Below, piece by piece: positions 35,121 to 44,633 of a DNA stretch of 64,000 bases. The position numbers and the translations under genes were made by a program. Positions within the stretch are counted from its first letter, which is position 1; the number at the start of each line of letters is the position of its first letter. This DNA is from Kibdelosporangium persicum (GTDB lineage Bacteria > Actinomycetota > Actinomycetes > Mycobacteriales > Pseudonocardiaceae): positions 563,987 through 627,986 of the forward strand of contig NZ_JAAATY010000001.1 in NCBI RefSeq assembly GCF_013280595.1. Reading direction: 5' to 3'. The notes beneath the pieces were generated by a model, which saw only the letters and a program-made list of their open reading frames with translations, had not been told where the DNA came from and made no database searches.

Positions 35121-36187
35121 CGGCCACCTCCCGAGATCGGCGGCAGGCATCCGTCCGGGTTGATCGTCAGCCCGTTCGTCTTGCCCGGACCGAGGTTGAC
35201 GTACGGCGGCAGCAGGCCGCACAGATAGCCTTCGAACCAGCGTCCGTTGCCGGTGGTGTTGGTCGAGATCCGGACGAAGGGCGCGAGCGCGGCCAGCCCA
35301 CGGCTGAGGTTGTCCTGATTGCGTTGCAGCAACGACGTCACCTTTTCCAGCTGCTGCAACACGGGTTTGAGCTGCGTGCGGTTGTCCGCGACCAGGCCGC
35401 GCAGCTCGTTCGCCAGTGCCGTGGTGCCTTTGAGCAACTGGGTGATCGCTTCCTTGCGGCGCTGGATCTCGGCGAGCAACAGGTTGCCGTCGGCGATCAG
35501 CTTGACGATCTGGTCGTTGCGGCCGGCCAGCGTTCTGGAGACCTGGCTGGTGTTGGCGAGCAGCTCCGCCAACGCCTTGTCCCTGCTCGAAATCGTCTTC
35601 GACAGGGCGGACAGGCCGTCGAGCGCACCCCGCATGTGTTCCGGTGTGTCCTTGAACGTGTCGGCGACGACCTTGAAGCTCTCCGCGAGCTTGACCGTGT
35701 CCAGGTTGTCCACGGTCGTACTCAGCTCGCCGAGCGCGGAGTTCACGTCGAACGGCGTGGTCGTGCGGGTCCGGGGAATCGGCTCGCCCGGGTCCTGCGA
35801 GCCCGGCCCACCGGGCTCCAACGCGAGGTACTTCTCGCCCAGCAGCGTCTTGATCCCGATCGCCGCCCTGGTCTGGTCGCCCAGCCGGACGTCGCGGACC
35901 TTGAAGCCGACCCTGACCTGGTTGCCAGCGAGCGCCACCGTGGACACCTCGCCGACCTTCACGCCGGCGATCTGGACCTCGTTGCCGTCGGCGAGGCCGG
36001 CCGCCTCGCTGAAGTAGGCGGAGTACGTGGTGCCGGTGCCGATGATCGGCAGGTCGTCGGAGAAGAACACCGCCAGTGTGGACAGCACCAGAACGGCCAG
36101 TGTGGACGCGCCGACCACGGCCTGGTTTCTCTCCTTGCGCGGCGACGCGCGTTTCCCAGCGGAGCCGCGGGACAGCACAGCTTTCAT
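35117..36187 (-). CDS. mce4C: Mce4C-like steroid importer subunit
   Basis: A 356-residue Mce subunit with anchor helix (VVGASTLAVLVLSTLAVFF), MCE domain (about 50-130, VQIAGVKVGEVSTVAL) and helical tail ending with CGLLPPYVNLGPGKTNG, typical of the C position. Coupled to mce4B by ATGA. Confidence 0.92.
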   Translation of the reverse strand: MKAVLSRGSAGKRASPRKERNQAVVGASTLAVLVLSTLAVFFSDDLPIIGTGTTYSAYFSEAAGLADGNEVQIAGVKVGEVSTVALAGNQVRVGFKVRDVRLGDQTRAAIGIKTLLGEKYLALEPGGPGSQDPGEPIPRTRTTTPFDVNSALGELSTTVDNLDTVKLAESFKVVADTFKDTPEHMRGALDGLSALSKTISSRDKALAELLANTSQVSRTLAGRNDQIVKLIADGNLLLAEIQRRKEAITQLLKGTTALANELRGLVADNRTQLKPVLQQLEKVTSLLQRNQDNLSRGLAALAPFVRISTNTTGNGRWFEGYLCGLLPPYVNLGPGKTNGLTINPDGCLPPISGGGR

Positions 36188-37215
36188 GGTCCACACCTCT
36201 CCGGCATCTCGGTGGCCGGCACCGGGAGCAGACTCATCTGCAGGTTCAGCCCGGAGATGCCCACGGTCCCGGACATCCGGCACAGGTAGAAGTTCAGCCA
36301 GCTGCCATAGCTGACCGTACGGGTGAACGTGTCCGCCCGGTGCTCCAGGCCTTTGAGCATCCCGTCCAGCAACGGTTCCCGCTTGGCCAAGGTCTCCGAC
36401 AGCGTGCCCAGCAGTGCGATGTCCTGTTTCAGCGGTGGCCGGGCCTGCTGCAACAGCCCTGCTGTGGTGTCGGTGAGCGAGCCGAGTGCCGAGATCGCCT
36501 CGCCGATCGGCTGACGGTCCCCGGACAGCCCGGAAACCAGTTGCTGCAGGCTCAGAATCAGGTCCGAGACCTGGTCCGTCCGGCTGTTCACAGTGGACAT
36601 GACGGTGTTGAGGTTGTCGACGAGCTCGCCGATCACCTTGTCGCGTCCGGCGATCGTGGACGTCAGCGTCGCGGTGTGCCGCAGGATGCCGTCGACCGTG
36701 CCGCCTTCGCCCTGCAGCACCTGGACGATCTCGAAGGCGAGCTTGTTGACGTCCTCCGGTTCCAACGCCTGGAACAACGGCTGGAACCCGTTGAACAGCA
36801 CCGTCAGGTTCAGCGCCGGTTTGGTGCGCTCCACCGGGATCGTGCCGCCCGGTTCCAGCAACTGCGAACTGCCGGTGCCCATGCCCAGCGCCAGGTACCG
36901 CTGCCCGACCAGGTTGCGGTACTTCACGGTAGCGGTCGCCGAAGCGGGCAGCCTGCGGCCGGCGTCGATGTCGAACGACACTTCGGCGTACTTGTCCTCG
37001 ACGACCGACAGCGCCTCGACCGTGCCCACCTTCACCCCGAGGATGCGCACGTCATCACCGATGTTCAGGCCGGACGCGTCGGCGAACCTGGCCTTGTAGG
37101 CCGATGTCTCGCCGAAGTTGCTGTTGGCGATGGTCGCGCCGAGCAGCGCGGTCAGCGTGACCGTGACGACGGCGAACACGACCATCTTGATGATCGGTCC
37201 GGTGACGTTCCTCAT
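36184..37215 (-). CDS. mce4B: Mce4B-like steroid importer subunit
   Basis: A 343-residue Mce subunit with anchor helix (MVVFAVVTVTLTALLGATI) and MCE domain (about 38-120, VRILGVKVGTVEAL, YRNLVGQRYLAL). The C-terminal NFYLCRMSG motif is typical of the B position. ATGA overlap with mce4A. Confidence 0.92.
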   Translation of the reverse strand: MRNVTGPIIKMVVFAVVTVTLTALLGATIANSNFGETSAYKARFADASGLNIGDDVRILGVKVGTVEALSVVEDKYAEVSFDIDAGRRLPASATATVKYRNLVGQRYLALGMGTGSSQLLEPGGTIPVERTKPALNLTVLFNGFQPLFQALEPEDVNKLAFEIVQVLQGEGGTVDGILRHTATLTSTIAGRDKVIGELVDNLNTVMSTVNSRTDQVSDLILSLQQLVSGLSGDRQPIGEAISALGSLTDTTAGLLQQARPPLKQDIALLGTLSETLAKREPLLDGMLKGLEHRADTFTRTVSYGSWLNFYLCRMSGTVGISGLNLQMSLLPVPATEMPERCGP

Positions 37216-38525
37216 TCGACAGTCACCTCCGCACCTCGGTACACGGGCGCCATGAGGAAACTCGTCCACGTGGGCACGTGCTCCGGCGCGACGCCGAGCT
37301 TCGGCGCCAGCAGCACGGACACCAGGTCAAGCTCTTGCTTGGTGTTCTCGACACCGGCGGCCTGCGGTGACGTCGAGCCGGGAATGATCGACGTGGCCCC
37401 GGTCTGCCTGGGCGGCGGCGGTTTCGCCGACCCGTCCCTGATCGGTCCGCCCGGCGGGTACTGCGGGAACACCGCGGGCAGCTTGACCTGCTCGTAACAG
37501 CGTGGCCCGCGTTTGTCGTCGAACCGCGGAGTGTCCACACCGGGCAGGTACTTGCCGCGGTTTCCGGTGAACTCCAACGTCACCCGCATCATGTTGGGGT
37601 GTGCCTGGCCCTTGCCGAACGCCGCCTCGGCATCCGGGACCCGGTCGGCGATCTGCTCCAGCATGCACGGGTACTCGGGTGCGTACTTGGCCAGCACCTC
37701 GAGCGTCGGCCGGGACGTGACCACCAGATTGATCAGATTGTTCTTGTTGACCTGGATGAAGTTGCCGAGGTCGACCGACGCGTCGGTCAGTGATCCGAAC
37801 AGGTTCCGCAGGTTCACCTGCTCGTCCACGATCGTGCGGGTCGTGGTGGTCAGGTCGGACAGCGCCTGCACCAGGTCGGGAGCCGCCCGGGTGAAGGTGC
37901 CGGACACCGAAGCAAGCGCTTGGATGTCCGCGGTCAGGTCCGGCAGCGACGGGTTGATCCGCTTGAGGTAGTCGTTGAGCTGCACCAGCGTGTCGCCGAG
38001 CTGCTCGCCCCGGCCGTGCAGCGCGGTGGAGATCGAGTTCAGCGTCATCGCCAGCTTCTCCGGTTGCACGGCCTGCAACACCGGCATCACGTTGTTCAGC
38101 ACACGTTCCAGCTCGATCGCGGCGGAACTGCGGTCCTGCGGGATCACCGATCCCTCGGTCAAGCGCTTGCTCTCCGGCTGTGGTGGCATCTGCAGCGCGA
38201 CGTACCGCTCGCCGAACAGCGTTTTGGGCAGCAGGCGTGCCGACACGTTCGCCGGGATCACGTCGACCTTCTCCGGCCGCAACGCGAGGTCCAGCACGGC
38301 GTGGTCACCCATCGCGCGAATCGACCGGACCTCGCCGACGATCATGCCGCGAACCTTCACGTCCGCGCCCGCACGCATCTGGTTGCCGACGTTGTCGGTC
38401 TTCAGGCTGACCATCACCACCGGCGTGAACGCCTTGCGGTACCCGGCGACGGTCAGCCCGAGGAACAACGCGATGATCACCAGGAACAGCAGTCCCAGCA
38501 GGTGATACCTCGCGCGCGCGATCAT
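37212..38525 (-). CDS. mce4A: Mce4A-like steroid importer subunit
   Basis: A 437-residue first Mce subunit: anchor helix (LLGLLFLVIIALFLGLTVAGY), MCE domain (about 38-120, VKVRGMIVGEVRSIRAMG), long helical region and a Pro-rich C-terminus. The Mce4 assignment rests on the yrbE4AB-mce4A-F order next to hsd4A and steroid genes. ATG overlaps the yrbE4B stop (ATGA). Confidence 0.92.
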   Translation of the reverse strand: MIARARYHLLGLLFLVIIALFLGLTVAGYRKAFTPVVMVSLKTDNVGNQMRAGADVKVRGMIVGEVRSIRAMGDHAVLDLALRPEKVDVIPANVSARLLPKTLFGERYVALQMPPQPESKRLTEGSVIPQDRSSAAIELERVLNNVMPVLQAVQPEKLAMTLNSISTALHGRGEQLGDTLVQLNDYLKRINPSLPDLTADIQALASVSGTFTRAAPDLVQALSDLTTTTRTIVDEQVNLRNLFGSLTDASVDLGNFIQVNKNNLINLVVTSRPTLEVLAKYAPEYPCMLEQIADRVPDAEAAFGKGQAHPNMMRVTLEFTGNRGKYLPGVDTPRFDDKRGPRCYEQVKLPAVFPQYPPGGPIRDGSAKPPPPRQTGATSIIPGSTSPQAAGVENTKQELDLVSVLLAPKLGVAPEHVPTWTSFLMAPVYRGAEVTVE

Positions 38526-39382
38526 CCGGCTATCCGCACCGTCGTGGTTGATCCCCAGATCGCGAGGCTGAGGAAGAAGTCCAAGATGGACAGCATGACG
38601 ATCGCCGCCCGCACCGCCCGGCCGACGGCCACCCCGACACCCGCCGGCCCGCCGGAGGCGGTGTAGCCGTAGTAGCAGTGCGTCAGGATCACGACCACGC
38701 TGAACACGATCACCTTGAGGAACGACCAGAGCACGTCCTCAGGCGGCAGGAACAGATGGAAGTAGTGGTCATACGTGCCCGCGGACTGGCCGTAGAAGTA
38801 GACCGTGACCGCGCGGGAGGCCAGATAGGACGAAAGCAGGCCGACCGCGTACAACGGGATCACCGCGGCGATCCCGGCGAGCACCCGGGTGGTCACCAGG
38901 TACGGCATGCTGGGCACGGCCATCGTCTCCAGGGCGTCGATCTCCTCGGAGATCCGCATCGCGCCCAGCTGCGCGGTGAACCCGCAGCCGACCGTCGCCG
39001 AGAGCGCCAGCCCCGCGGAAAGCGGCGCCACCTCACGGGTGTTGAAGTACGCCGACAGGAACCCGGTCAGCGCACCGGTGCCGAGCTGGTTGAGTGACGA
39101 ATAGCCTTGCAGGCCCACGATCGTGCCGGTGAACAGCGTCATCCCGATCATCACGCCGAGCGTGCCGCCGATGACCGCCAACGCGCCGGTGCCGAAGCTG
39201 ACCTCGGTCAGCAGCCGCAGGACCTCCTTGGAGTAGCGCCGGACGGTGCGCGGCGCCCACAGCAACGCCCTGGTGTAGAACGACAACTGCCTGCCGAGGC
39301 GTTCCAGGCCGGTGAACGGGCGCGCGGCGAGGTCCAGGACGGCCCCGCGAGGCTCCTGGTCCCGTGGTCGCACCGCCGTCAT
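38522..39382 (-). CDS. yrbE4B: Mce4 transporter permease YrbE4B
   Basis: A 286-residue MlaE-family integral membrane protein with five to six hydrophobic segments and the conserved EEIDALETMAVPSMPYLVTTRV loop region that contacts the ATPase. The start follows the yrbE4A TAG without a gap. No MceG ATPase gene is in the window; as usual it must lie elsewhere. Confidence 0.92.
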   Translation of the reverse strand: MTAVRPRDQEPRGAVLDLAARPFTGLERLGRQLSFYTRALLWAPRTVRRYSKEVLRLLTEVSFGTGALAVIGGTLGVMIGMTLFTGTIVGLQGYSSLNQLGTGALTGFLSAYFNTREVAPLSAGLALSATVGCGFTAQLGAMRISEEIDALETMAVPSMPYLVTTRVLAGIAAVIPLYAVGLLSSYLASRAVTVYFYGQSAGTYDHYFHLFLPPEDVLWSFLKVIVFSVVVILTHCYYGYTASGGPAGVGVAVGRAVRAAIVMLSILDFFLSLAIWGSTTTVRIAG

Positions 39383-40177
39383 CTACAAGCCCTTCGACGG
39401 CACGATCCGCAGGTAGATCCCGGTCAGCACCACGTTGATCAGGAACAGCAGCAGGAACGTGATCACCACGGCCTGGTTGACCGCGTCACCGACGCCCTTC
39501 GGCCCGGCCGCGGGGTTGAGCCCCCGGTAGGCCGCCACGACCCCGGCGACAAAACCGTACAGCAGCGCTTTGATCTCGCTGATCCACAGGTCCGGCAGTT
39601 GCGCCAGCGCGTTGAAACTGGCCAGGTACGCGCCTGGCGTGCCGCCTTGCATGATCACGTTGAAGAAGTAGCCGCCCATCGTGCCGACCACGCTGACCAG
39701 GCCGTTGAGCAGCACGGCCACCACCATCGCGGCCAGCACCCTCGGCACGATGAGGCGTTGCACCGGCGACACGCCGAGCACTTCCATCGCGTCGATCTCT
39801 TCACGGATCTTGCGGGCGCCGATGTCCGCGCACACCGCCGATCCGCCCGCGCCGGCCACCAGAAGCGCTGTGATCAGCGGACTCGCCTGCTGCACGATCG
39901 CCAGCGCGCTGGCCGCGCCGGTGAACGACTGGGCGCCGATCTGCTGGGTCAGCGACCCGAGCTGCAGTGCGATGACCGCGCCGAACGGGATCGCCACCAG
40001 TGCCGTCGGCAGGATCGTGACGCTGGCGAAGAACCAGCACTGCTGGATGAACTCGCGGAACTGGAAAGGGCGCTTCGGGATGGCCCGCAGCACTTCCCAG
40101 GCGAGCGTCGAGATCCGCCCCACCTGGCGCAGCGCGGCCACGCCAGGGGTTCTGGACCTCTTCGTGGTGGGATTCAT
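39383..40177 (-). CDS. yrbE4A: Mce4 transporter permease YrbE4A
   Basis: A 264-residue MlaE-family permease; EEIDAMEVLGVSPVQRLIVPR is the signature loop and AGAGGSAVCADIGARKI precedes it. With YrbE4B it forms the inner-membrane part of the steroid importer. ATG 40177 lies 7 bp after the SDR stop and has no good ribosome site; translation may depend on coupling, or a GTG about 36 bp downstream may be used. Confidence 0.88.
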   Translation of the reverse strand: MNPTTKRSRTPGVAALRQVGRISTLAWEVLRAIPKRPFQFREFIQQCWFFASVTILPTALVAIPFGAVIALQLGSLTQQIGAQSFTGAASALAIVQQASPLITALLVAGAGGSAVCADIGARKIREEIDAMEVLGVSPVQRLIVPRVLAAMVVAVLLNGLVSVVGTMGGYFFNVIMQGGTPGAYLASFNALAQLPDLWISEIKALLYGFVAGVVAAYRGLNPAAGPKGVGDAVNQAVVITFLLLFLINVVLTGIYLRIVPSKGL

Positions 40178-40184
40178 AGGACAG

Positions 40185-40943
40185 TCAAAGTAGAGAGTGT
40201 GTGGCCGTCGCGCCACCGTCGGCCACGAATTCCGCTCCAGTGGAGTACGAACTCTCGTCGCTGGCCAGGAACACCTGCAGGTTCGCGATTTCCTCGGGCT
40301 GGCCGCATCGGCGCAGCGCCACCCGCTTGCCGACCCTGGTCATGTCGACTTCCGCGCCCCCGGCCGCGTCGCGCACCATCTGGGTGTCGATCACGCCGGG
40401 GTGAACGGAGTTCACTCGAATGCCGAGGTGCCCGAGTTCCATCGCGGCCGCCTTCGTCATTCCCCGGATGGCGAACTTGCTGGCGGTGTAGGACGTCAGG
40501 AACGGCATGCCGCCAAGGCCTTCCACCGACGACACGTTGATGATCGACCCGCCCTTCGCCTCGGTCAGCGCCGGGATGACCGCCCGCATGCCGAGGAAGC
40601 AGCCGATCTGGTTGACCCTGATGACGTGTTCGTACTCGGCCAGTGTCGTGTCGGCGATGGACTTCACGTGCACGATGCCCGCGTTGTTCACCAGCACGTT
40701 CAGCGCCCCGAACTCGGTGCGTGTCCGGTCGACCGCGGCCGTCCAGTCGTCTTCGGACGCCACGTCGAGGTGCTGGTACACGGCGGCTTCGCCGAGTTCG
40801 GCGGCGAGTTCCTTGCCCTGCTCGTCGAGGATGTCCGCGATGGTGACCTTCGCGCCCTCCTCGACGAACCGCCTCGCCGTCGCCGCGCCCTGGCCCCGCG
40901 CGGCCCCGGAGACCAGCGCGACCTTCCCGTCCAGGCGGCCCAT
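40185..40943 (-). CDS. SDR, FabG3-like (3alpha,20beta-hydroxysteroid dehydrogenase type)
   Basis: A 252-residue classical SDR: NAD motif VSGAARGQGAATAR, DVASEDDW, NNAG, catalytic Ser in INVSSVEGLGG and YTASK. It resembles mycobacterial FabG3 (Rv2002), a 20beta/3alpha-hydroxysteroid dehydrogenase, including the C-terminal YSTGAEFVADGG. In M. tuberculosis hsd4A is followed directly by yrbE4A; this gene and the ALDH are additions. Start in TGATG with the ALDH stop. Steroid substrate is inferred. Confidence 0.85.
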   Translation of the reverse strand: MGRLDGKVALVSGAARGQGAATARRFVEEGAKVTIADILDEQGKELAAELGEAAVYQHLDVASEDDWTAAVDRTRTEFGALNVLVNNAGIVHVKSIADTTLAEYEHVIRVNQIGCFLGMRAVIPALTEAKGGSIINVSSVEGLGGMPFLTSYTASKFAIRGMTKAAAMELGHLGIRVNSVHPGVIDTQMVRDAAGGAEVDMTRVGKRVALRRCGQPEEIANLQVFLASDESSYSTGAEFVADGGATATHSLL

Positions 40944-42451
40944 CACATCATCGCCTCGGTCAGCGGCATCATCACGGACTTCAGCTCGGTGTACGCCTCG
41001 TAGGCCGACCGGCCGCCCTCACGGCCGATCCCGGACTGCTGGTATCCGCCGAACGGCATGTGCGGTTCGACCTGGAATCCGTTGATCCCGATCGATCCCG
41101 CCCGGAGCCGCTTGGACACCCGGAAGGCCCGCTGGACTTCTTTGGTGTACACACCGGCGCCCAGGCCGTACTGGGTGTCGTTGGCCAGCCTGATCGCCTC
41201 GTCCTCGTCGGAGAACGGCACGACCGCGAGCACCGGGCCGAAGATCTCCTCCTGCGCGATGGTCATCTTGTTGTCGACGTCCGCGAACAACGTCGCCGCG
41301 ACGAAGTTGCCGTTGCCGAGATCGCCTTCGAGCCGATTCCCGCCCTGGACAAGGCGTGCGCCCTCTTCCTGTCCTTTCTGGATGTACCCGAGCACCCGGT
41401 CGAGCTGGCGTTCGTTGATCAGCGGGCTGGCAAGCACGGCGGGGTCGAACGGGTCGCCGTATGCCATGTAGCCGGCGACACCCTGTGCCACGGTGATGAA
41501 CTCGTCGTACACGTCGCGGTGGACCAGAGCACGGGTCTGCGCGATGCACGCCTGGCCGGACAAGCCCATTGTCACCGTACCCATCGCGGTCGCCGCGGCC
41601 AGCGGGACTTCCGCGTCCGCGAAGACGATCGCCGGGCTCTTGCCGCCCAGTTCCATCGAGACGCGCTTGAGTGTTCCCGCCGACGCCTCGACGATCCGCT
41701 TGCCGACCGCACGGCTGCCGGTGAAACTCACCTTGTCGACAAGCGGATGCGTGATCAGCGCTTCGCCGGTCGGGTCGCCCGGCCCGGTGACGACGTTGAC
41801 CACGCCTTCGGGCAGGCCCGCTTCCAGCAGCAACTCGACCAGTCTGAGCACGGAGAAGCTCGCGTACTCCGACGGCTTGAGCACCACAGTGCACCCGGCG
41901 GCCAGCGCGGGCCCGAGTTTCTGGGCGAACAACAGGAAAGGCGCGTTCCACGGCAGGATCGCGGCCACCACACCGATCGGCTCGCGGAACGTCACGGCGA
42001 GTTTGTCGCCGCCCTGGTAGCCAGGGAACGTCTCGCCGCCCGCCTTGTCGATCCAGCCCGCGTGGTGGTCGAAGACGTCGGCCGCGACCGTGACGCTGGC
42101 GGCGTAGATGTTGCCGAACGTCTTGGGCACGCCGTTGTCCAGCGCCAGCAGCGAGAGCAGTTCGTCGCTGTGTTCGCGCAGCAAGGCGCTGAACCTGTGC
42201 ATCACGCGGACTCGTTCGCCGACCGTGGATCGCGGCCACGGGCCTTCGTCGAACGCCTTGCGCGCCGCCTTCACCGCGGCGTCGACGTCCTCGGCGGTGG
42301 CGACGGCGAACCTGCCGATCTCCTCGCGGGTGGCCGGATGCCGGTGTGTCCACGTGACACCGTCGCCGCTGGCCCGCCACTGTCCGCCGACGAGCAGCAA
42401 TCCGTCCTTGAGGCCCACCTCGTCGCGGTGCGCGAGCATGCTGAGCGCCAT
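40943..42451 (-). CDS. Aldehyde dehydrogenase
   Basis: A 502-residue NAD(P)-dependent ALDH: ILPWNAPFLLF, FTGSRAVGKRI, general base Glu in MELGGKSP, catalytic Cys in GQACIAQTR, and EEIFGPVLAV. AAGGAG precedes ATG 42451. Its place between hsd4A and the importer genes suggests oxidation of a steroid side-chain aldehyde to the acid (inference), together with the ADH at the head of the operon. Confidence 0.9.
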   Translation of the reverse strand: MALSMLAHRDEVGLKDGLLLVGGQWRASGDGVTWTHRHPATREEIGRFAVATAEDVDAAVKAARKAFDEGPWPRSTVGERVRVMHRFSALLREHSDELLSLLALDNGVPKTFGNIYAASVTVAADVFDHHAGWIDKAGGETFPGYQGGDKLAVTFREPIGVVAAILPWNAPFLLFAQKLGPALAAGCTVVLKPSEYASFSVLRLVELLLEAGLPEGVVNVVTGPGDPTGEALITHPLVDKVSFTGSRAVGKRIVEASAGTLKRVSMELGGKSPAIVFADAEVPLAAATAMGTVTMGLSGQACIAQTRALVHRDVYDEFITVAQGVAGYMAYGDPFDPAVLASPLINERQLDRVLGYIQKGQEEGARLVQGGNRLEGDLGNGNFVAATLFADVDNKMTIAQEEIFGPVLAVVPFSDEDEAIRLANDTQYGLGAGVYTKEVQRAFRVSKRLRAGSIGINGFQVEPHMPFGGYQQSGIGREGGRSAYEAYTELKSVMMPLTEAMM

Positions 42452-42493
42452 GACACTCCTTCTAGGACAGTGTTCGATCAGAAGCGGACATCG

Positions 42494-43342
42494 TTACAAC
42501 CTCAGTGTTTCCGTGCACGCGAAGGTTCTCTCCGGATCGCGTGTCCCGAACGTCGTGGTGAGATCGCCGAAGCTGGTGAACGTCCGCTCGACGGTCGGCG
42601 CGGCCATCAGCGCGACCATCCCGCCGTGCACGACGAACACCTGGCCGTTGATCTTCTCCGCCTCAGGTGAGGCCAGGTAGGCGACGAACTCGCCGACGTG
42701 GTCCGGGGACAACGGGTCGTCGCCGTCCGGGGCCTCGCCGAAGACGTTGGCGGTCATCGATGTTCTGGCACGCGGGCAGATCGCGTTCGCGCGGACGCCG
42801 TACTTGGCCAGCGATCGGGCACTGGTCAGCGTCAACGCGGTGATCCCGCCTTTGGCGGCGGCGTAGTTCGGCTGGCCTTCCGAGCCGAGCAGGAAGGCCT
42901 CCGACGCGGTGTTGACGATCCGCGCGTACACCGGCGCACCGGCCTCTTTGGACTGGGCACGCCAGTACGCGGCGGCGTTGCGCGACAGCAGGAAGTGCCC
43001 GCGCAGGTGGACCTTGATGACCAGATCCCATTCGTCGTCGGACATGCCGAACAGCATCCGGTCCCTGAGCACGCCCGCGTTGTTGACCAGGATGTGCAGT
43101 CCGCCGAACCGTTCGACGGCGGTGTTCGTCAACGCGTCCGCGATGTCCCTTTCGGACACGTCACCCCGCACGAACGCCGCTTTGCCGCCGAGTTCCTCGA
43201 TCTCCACCAGCACATCGGAGTCGGCGACGTCCCCGAGCACCAGGTCCGCGCCCGCCTTCGCGAGCGCGATCGCCTCGGCGCGGCCGAGTCCGGCGGCGGC
43301 GCCGGTGACCACCGCGACCTTTCCCTCCAGTGGCCTAGTCAA
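42494..43342 (-). CDS. hsd4A: SDR, Hsd4A-like 17beta-hydroxysteroid dehydrogenase
   Basis: A 282-residue SDR of the multifunctional-enzyme type: VTGAAAGLGRAEAIALAKAG, NNAGVLRDRMLFGMSDDEWD, NTASEAFLLGSEGQPNYAAAKGG. The C-terminus (GDLTTTFGTRDPERTF) is the Rv3502c/Hsd4A extension. In mycobacteria Hsd4A oxidises the 22-hydroxy-acyl-CoA intermediate of the side chain and 17beta-hydroxysteroids. TTG start at 43342 overlaps the ADH 3' end by 8 bp; GCAGGTCG is the likely ribosome site. Confidence 0.85.
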   Translation of the reverse strand: MTRPLEGKVAVVTGAAAGLGRAEAIALAKAGADLVLGDVADSDVLVEIEELGGKAAFVRGDVSERDIADALTNTAVERFGGLHILVNNAGVLRDRMLFGMSDDEWDLVIKVHLRGHFLLSRNAAAYWRAQSKEAGAPVYARIVNTASEAFLLGSEGQPNYAAAKGGITALTLTSARSLAKYGVRANAICPRARTSMTANVFGEAPDGDDPLSPDHVGEFVAYLASPEAEKINGQVFVVHGGMVALMAAPTVERTFTSFGDLTTTFGTRDPERTFACTETLRL

Positions 43343-44417
43343 AGGTCACGACCTGCCTGATCAGGGTTCCGCCGCGGAGCGCCTGCAGGCCGTCGTTGAT
43401 GTCGGCCAGCGTGATCCGGCGGCTGATCATGCCTTCGATGTCCAGCCTGCCCGCCTTCCACAGGTCGAGCATCCGCCGGTAGTCCCGGCGGATGGTGGCC
43501 GAGCCGTAGAACGAGCCCAGAATCCGTTTCTCGTGCAGGAACAGCTCCTGCGCGCTGAACTGGACCATCTGGTCGGCGCGGCCGGCGCCGACGACGACCA
43601 CCGTGCCGCCCCGGCGGGCGACGTCGAAGGCGTTGCGGATCGTGACCGGAGCACCCACCACGTCGAAGGCGTAGTCGAAGCCCTCGCTGGCGGTCAGTTG
43701 CGCGTTGAGTTCCTGCAGGCCCTCCGGCGTGGTCGCGTGGGTGGCGCCGAAACGCTTTGCCACGTCGTGCTTTTCCACCAACGGGTCGACCGCCACGATG
43801 GTCGACGCGCCGGCGACTCGTGCGCCCTGGATGGTGGAGATGCCGACGCCACCGCATCCGATCACCACGACCCGTGCGCCCGGTTCCACCCTGGCGGTGT
43901 TGATCACGGCGCCGACACCGGTCAGCACCCCGCAGGCGACCAGCGCGGCGATCTCGAACGGCACGTCGTCGTCGATCTTGACGGCGCCCTCGCGGGGCAC
44001 GACGAGTTCCTCGGCGAACGTGCCGAGCCCGGCGAACCCGAACAACGGCTGTTCGCCCGCTTTGAACCGGGGCTCCATGAACGCCTTGATCGCGTGCACA
44101 CCGCACAGGTGCGGCTGGCCGCGGAAGCACGCCGGGCAGTTGCCGCACGGCGGGACGAACGAGACGACAACGTGGTCACCTGGCGCCAGATCTGTGACGG
44201 CGGAACCCACCTCGACGACTTCCCCCGCGCCTTCGTGCCCGACGATCCCCGGGGCCAGCGCGGGCAGCGTGCCGTTCATGGCCGACAGGTCGCTGTGGCA
44301 GATTCCCGTTGCCCTGACCCGAATCCGTACCTGGTGCGGCTCCGGATCGATGGTCGTGACGTCGTCGCGGAGTTCGAGCTTGTCGTCCCCGATCGCGTTC
44401 AGCACGGCTGCCTTCAC
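43335..44417 (-). CDS. Zinc-dependent alcohol dehydrogenase, class III-like
   Basis: A 360-residue MDR enzyme: catalytic zinc ligand CHSDL (Cys40), GHEGAGEV, structural-zinc cysteines (PPCGNCPACFRGQPHLC) and NAD motif VVIGCGGVGISTIQ. The form resembles NDMA-dependent mycobacterial/rhodococcal ADHs. It is first of the long reverse operon that ends in mas4B, and KstR-like sites lie just upstream, suggesting a steroid alcohol such as the C26 hydroxyl made by CYP125 as substrate (inference). Confidence 0.88.
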   Translation of the reverse strand: MKAAVLNAIGDDKLELRDDVTTIDPEPHQVRIRVRATGICHSDLSAMNGTLPALAPGIVGHEGAGEVVEVGSAVTDLAPGDHVVVSFVPPCGNCPACFRGQPHLCGVHAIKAFMEPRFKAGEQPLFGFAGLGTFAEELVVPREGAVKIDDDVPFEIAALVACGVLTGVGAVINTARVEPGARVVVIGCGGVGISTIQGARVAGASTIVAVDPLVEKHDVAKRFGATHATTPEGLQELNAQLTASEGFDYAFDVVGAPVTIRNAFDVARRGGTVVVVGAGRADQMVQFSAQELFLHEKRILGSFYGSATIRRDYRRMLDLWKAGRLDIEGMISRRITLADINDGLQALRGGTLIRQVVTFD

Positions 44418-44458
44418 GGCTCACTCCTCATCGAGCGCGGGTGCGTTGCCGCTCACAC

Positions 44459-44528
44459 TAGAATAGGTTCTCAAAGGTGACAAGGCCGTCAACCAGGCGA
44501 ATCAGCCGAAGTTCGGTAACAGGTTCTA
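44459..44528. promoter_or_regulatory. Two KstR-like boxes upstream of the ADH-mce4 operon
   Basis: GGTAACAGGTTCTA (44515-44528) matches TNNAACNNGTTNNA except the first base. TAGAATAGGTTCTC (44459-44472) is a weaker copy with one core mismatch. They lie 42-111 bp before the ADH start, suited to repress the reverse operon. Confidence 0.55.
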
Positions 44529-44633
44529 AGTGGAATGACCGTCGCGTTCACCCGGTTAACGACATTCCCGCGGGCAAGGTGACGGCCAACCTCGGCTACT
44601 TGGTCATCACGGCATGGCCGGTCTATGGTGAAC

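Noticed and set aside
42452-42493. KstR box between hsd4A and the ALDH gene (AGGACAGTGTTCG)
   Set aside because: Half-site spacing is one base too long and the left half-site is degenerate; does not fit TNNAACNNGTTNNA.
41060-42670. 536-codon forward open frame opposite the aldehyde dehydrogenase gene
   Set aside because: Spans the ALDH start and intergenic region; no recognisable domain, while the reverse frame has all ALDH motifs.
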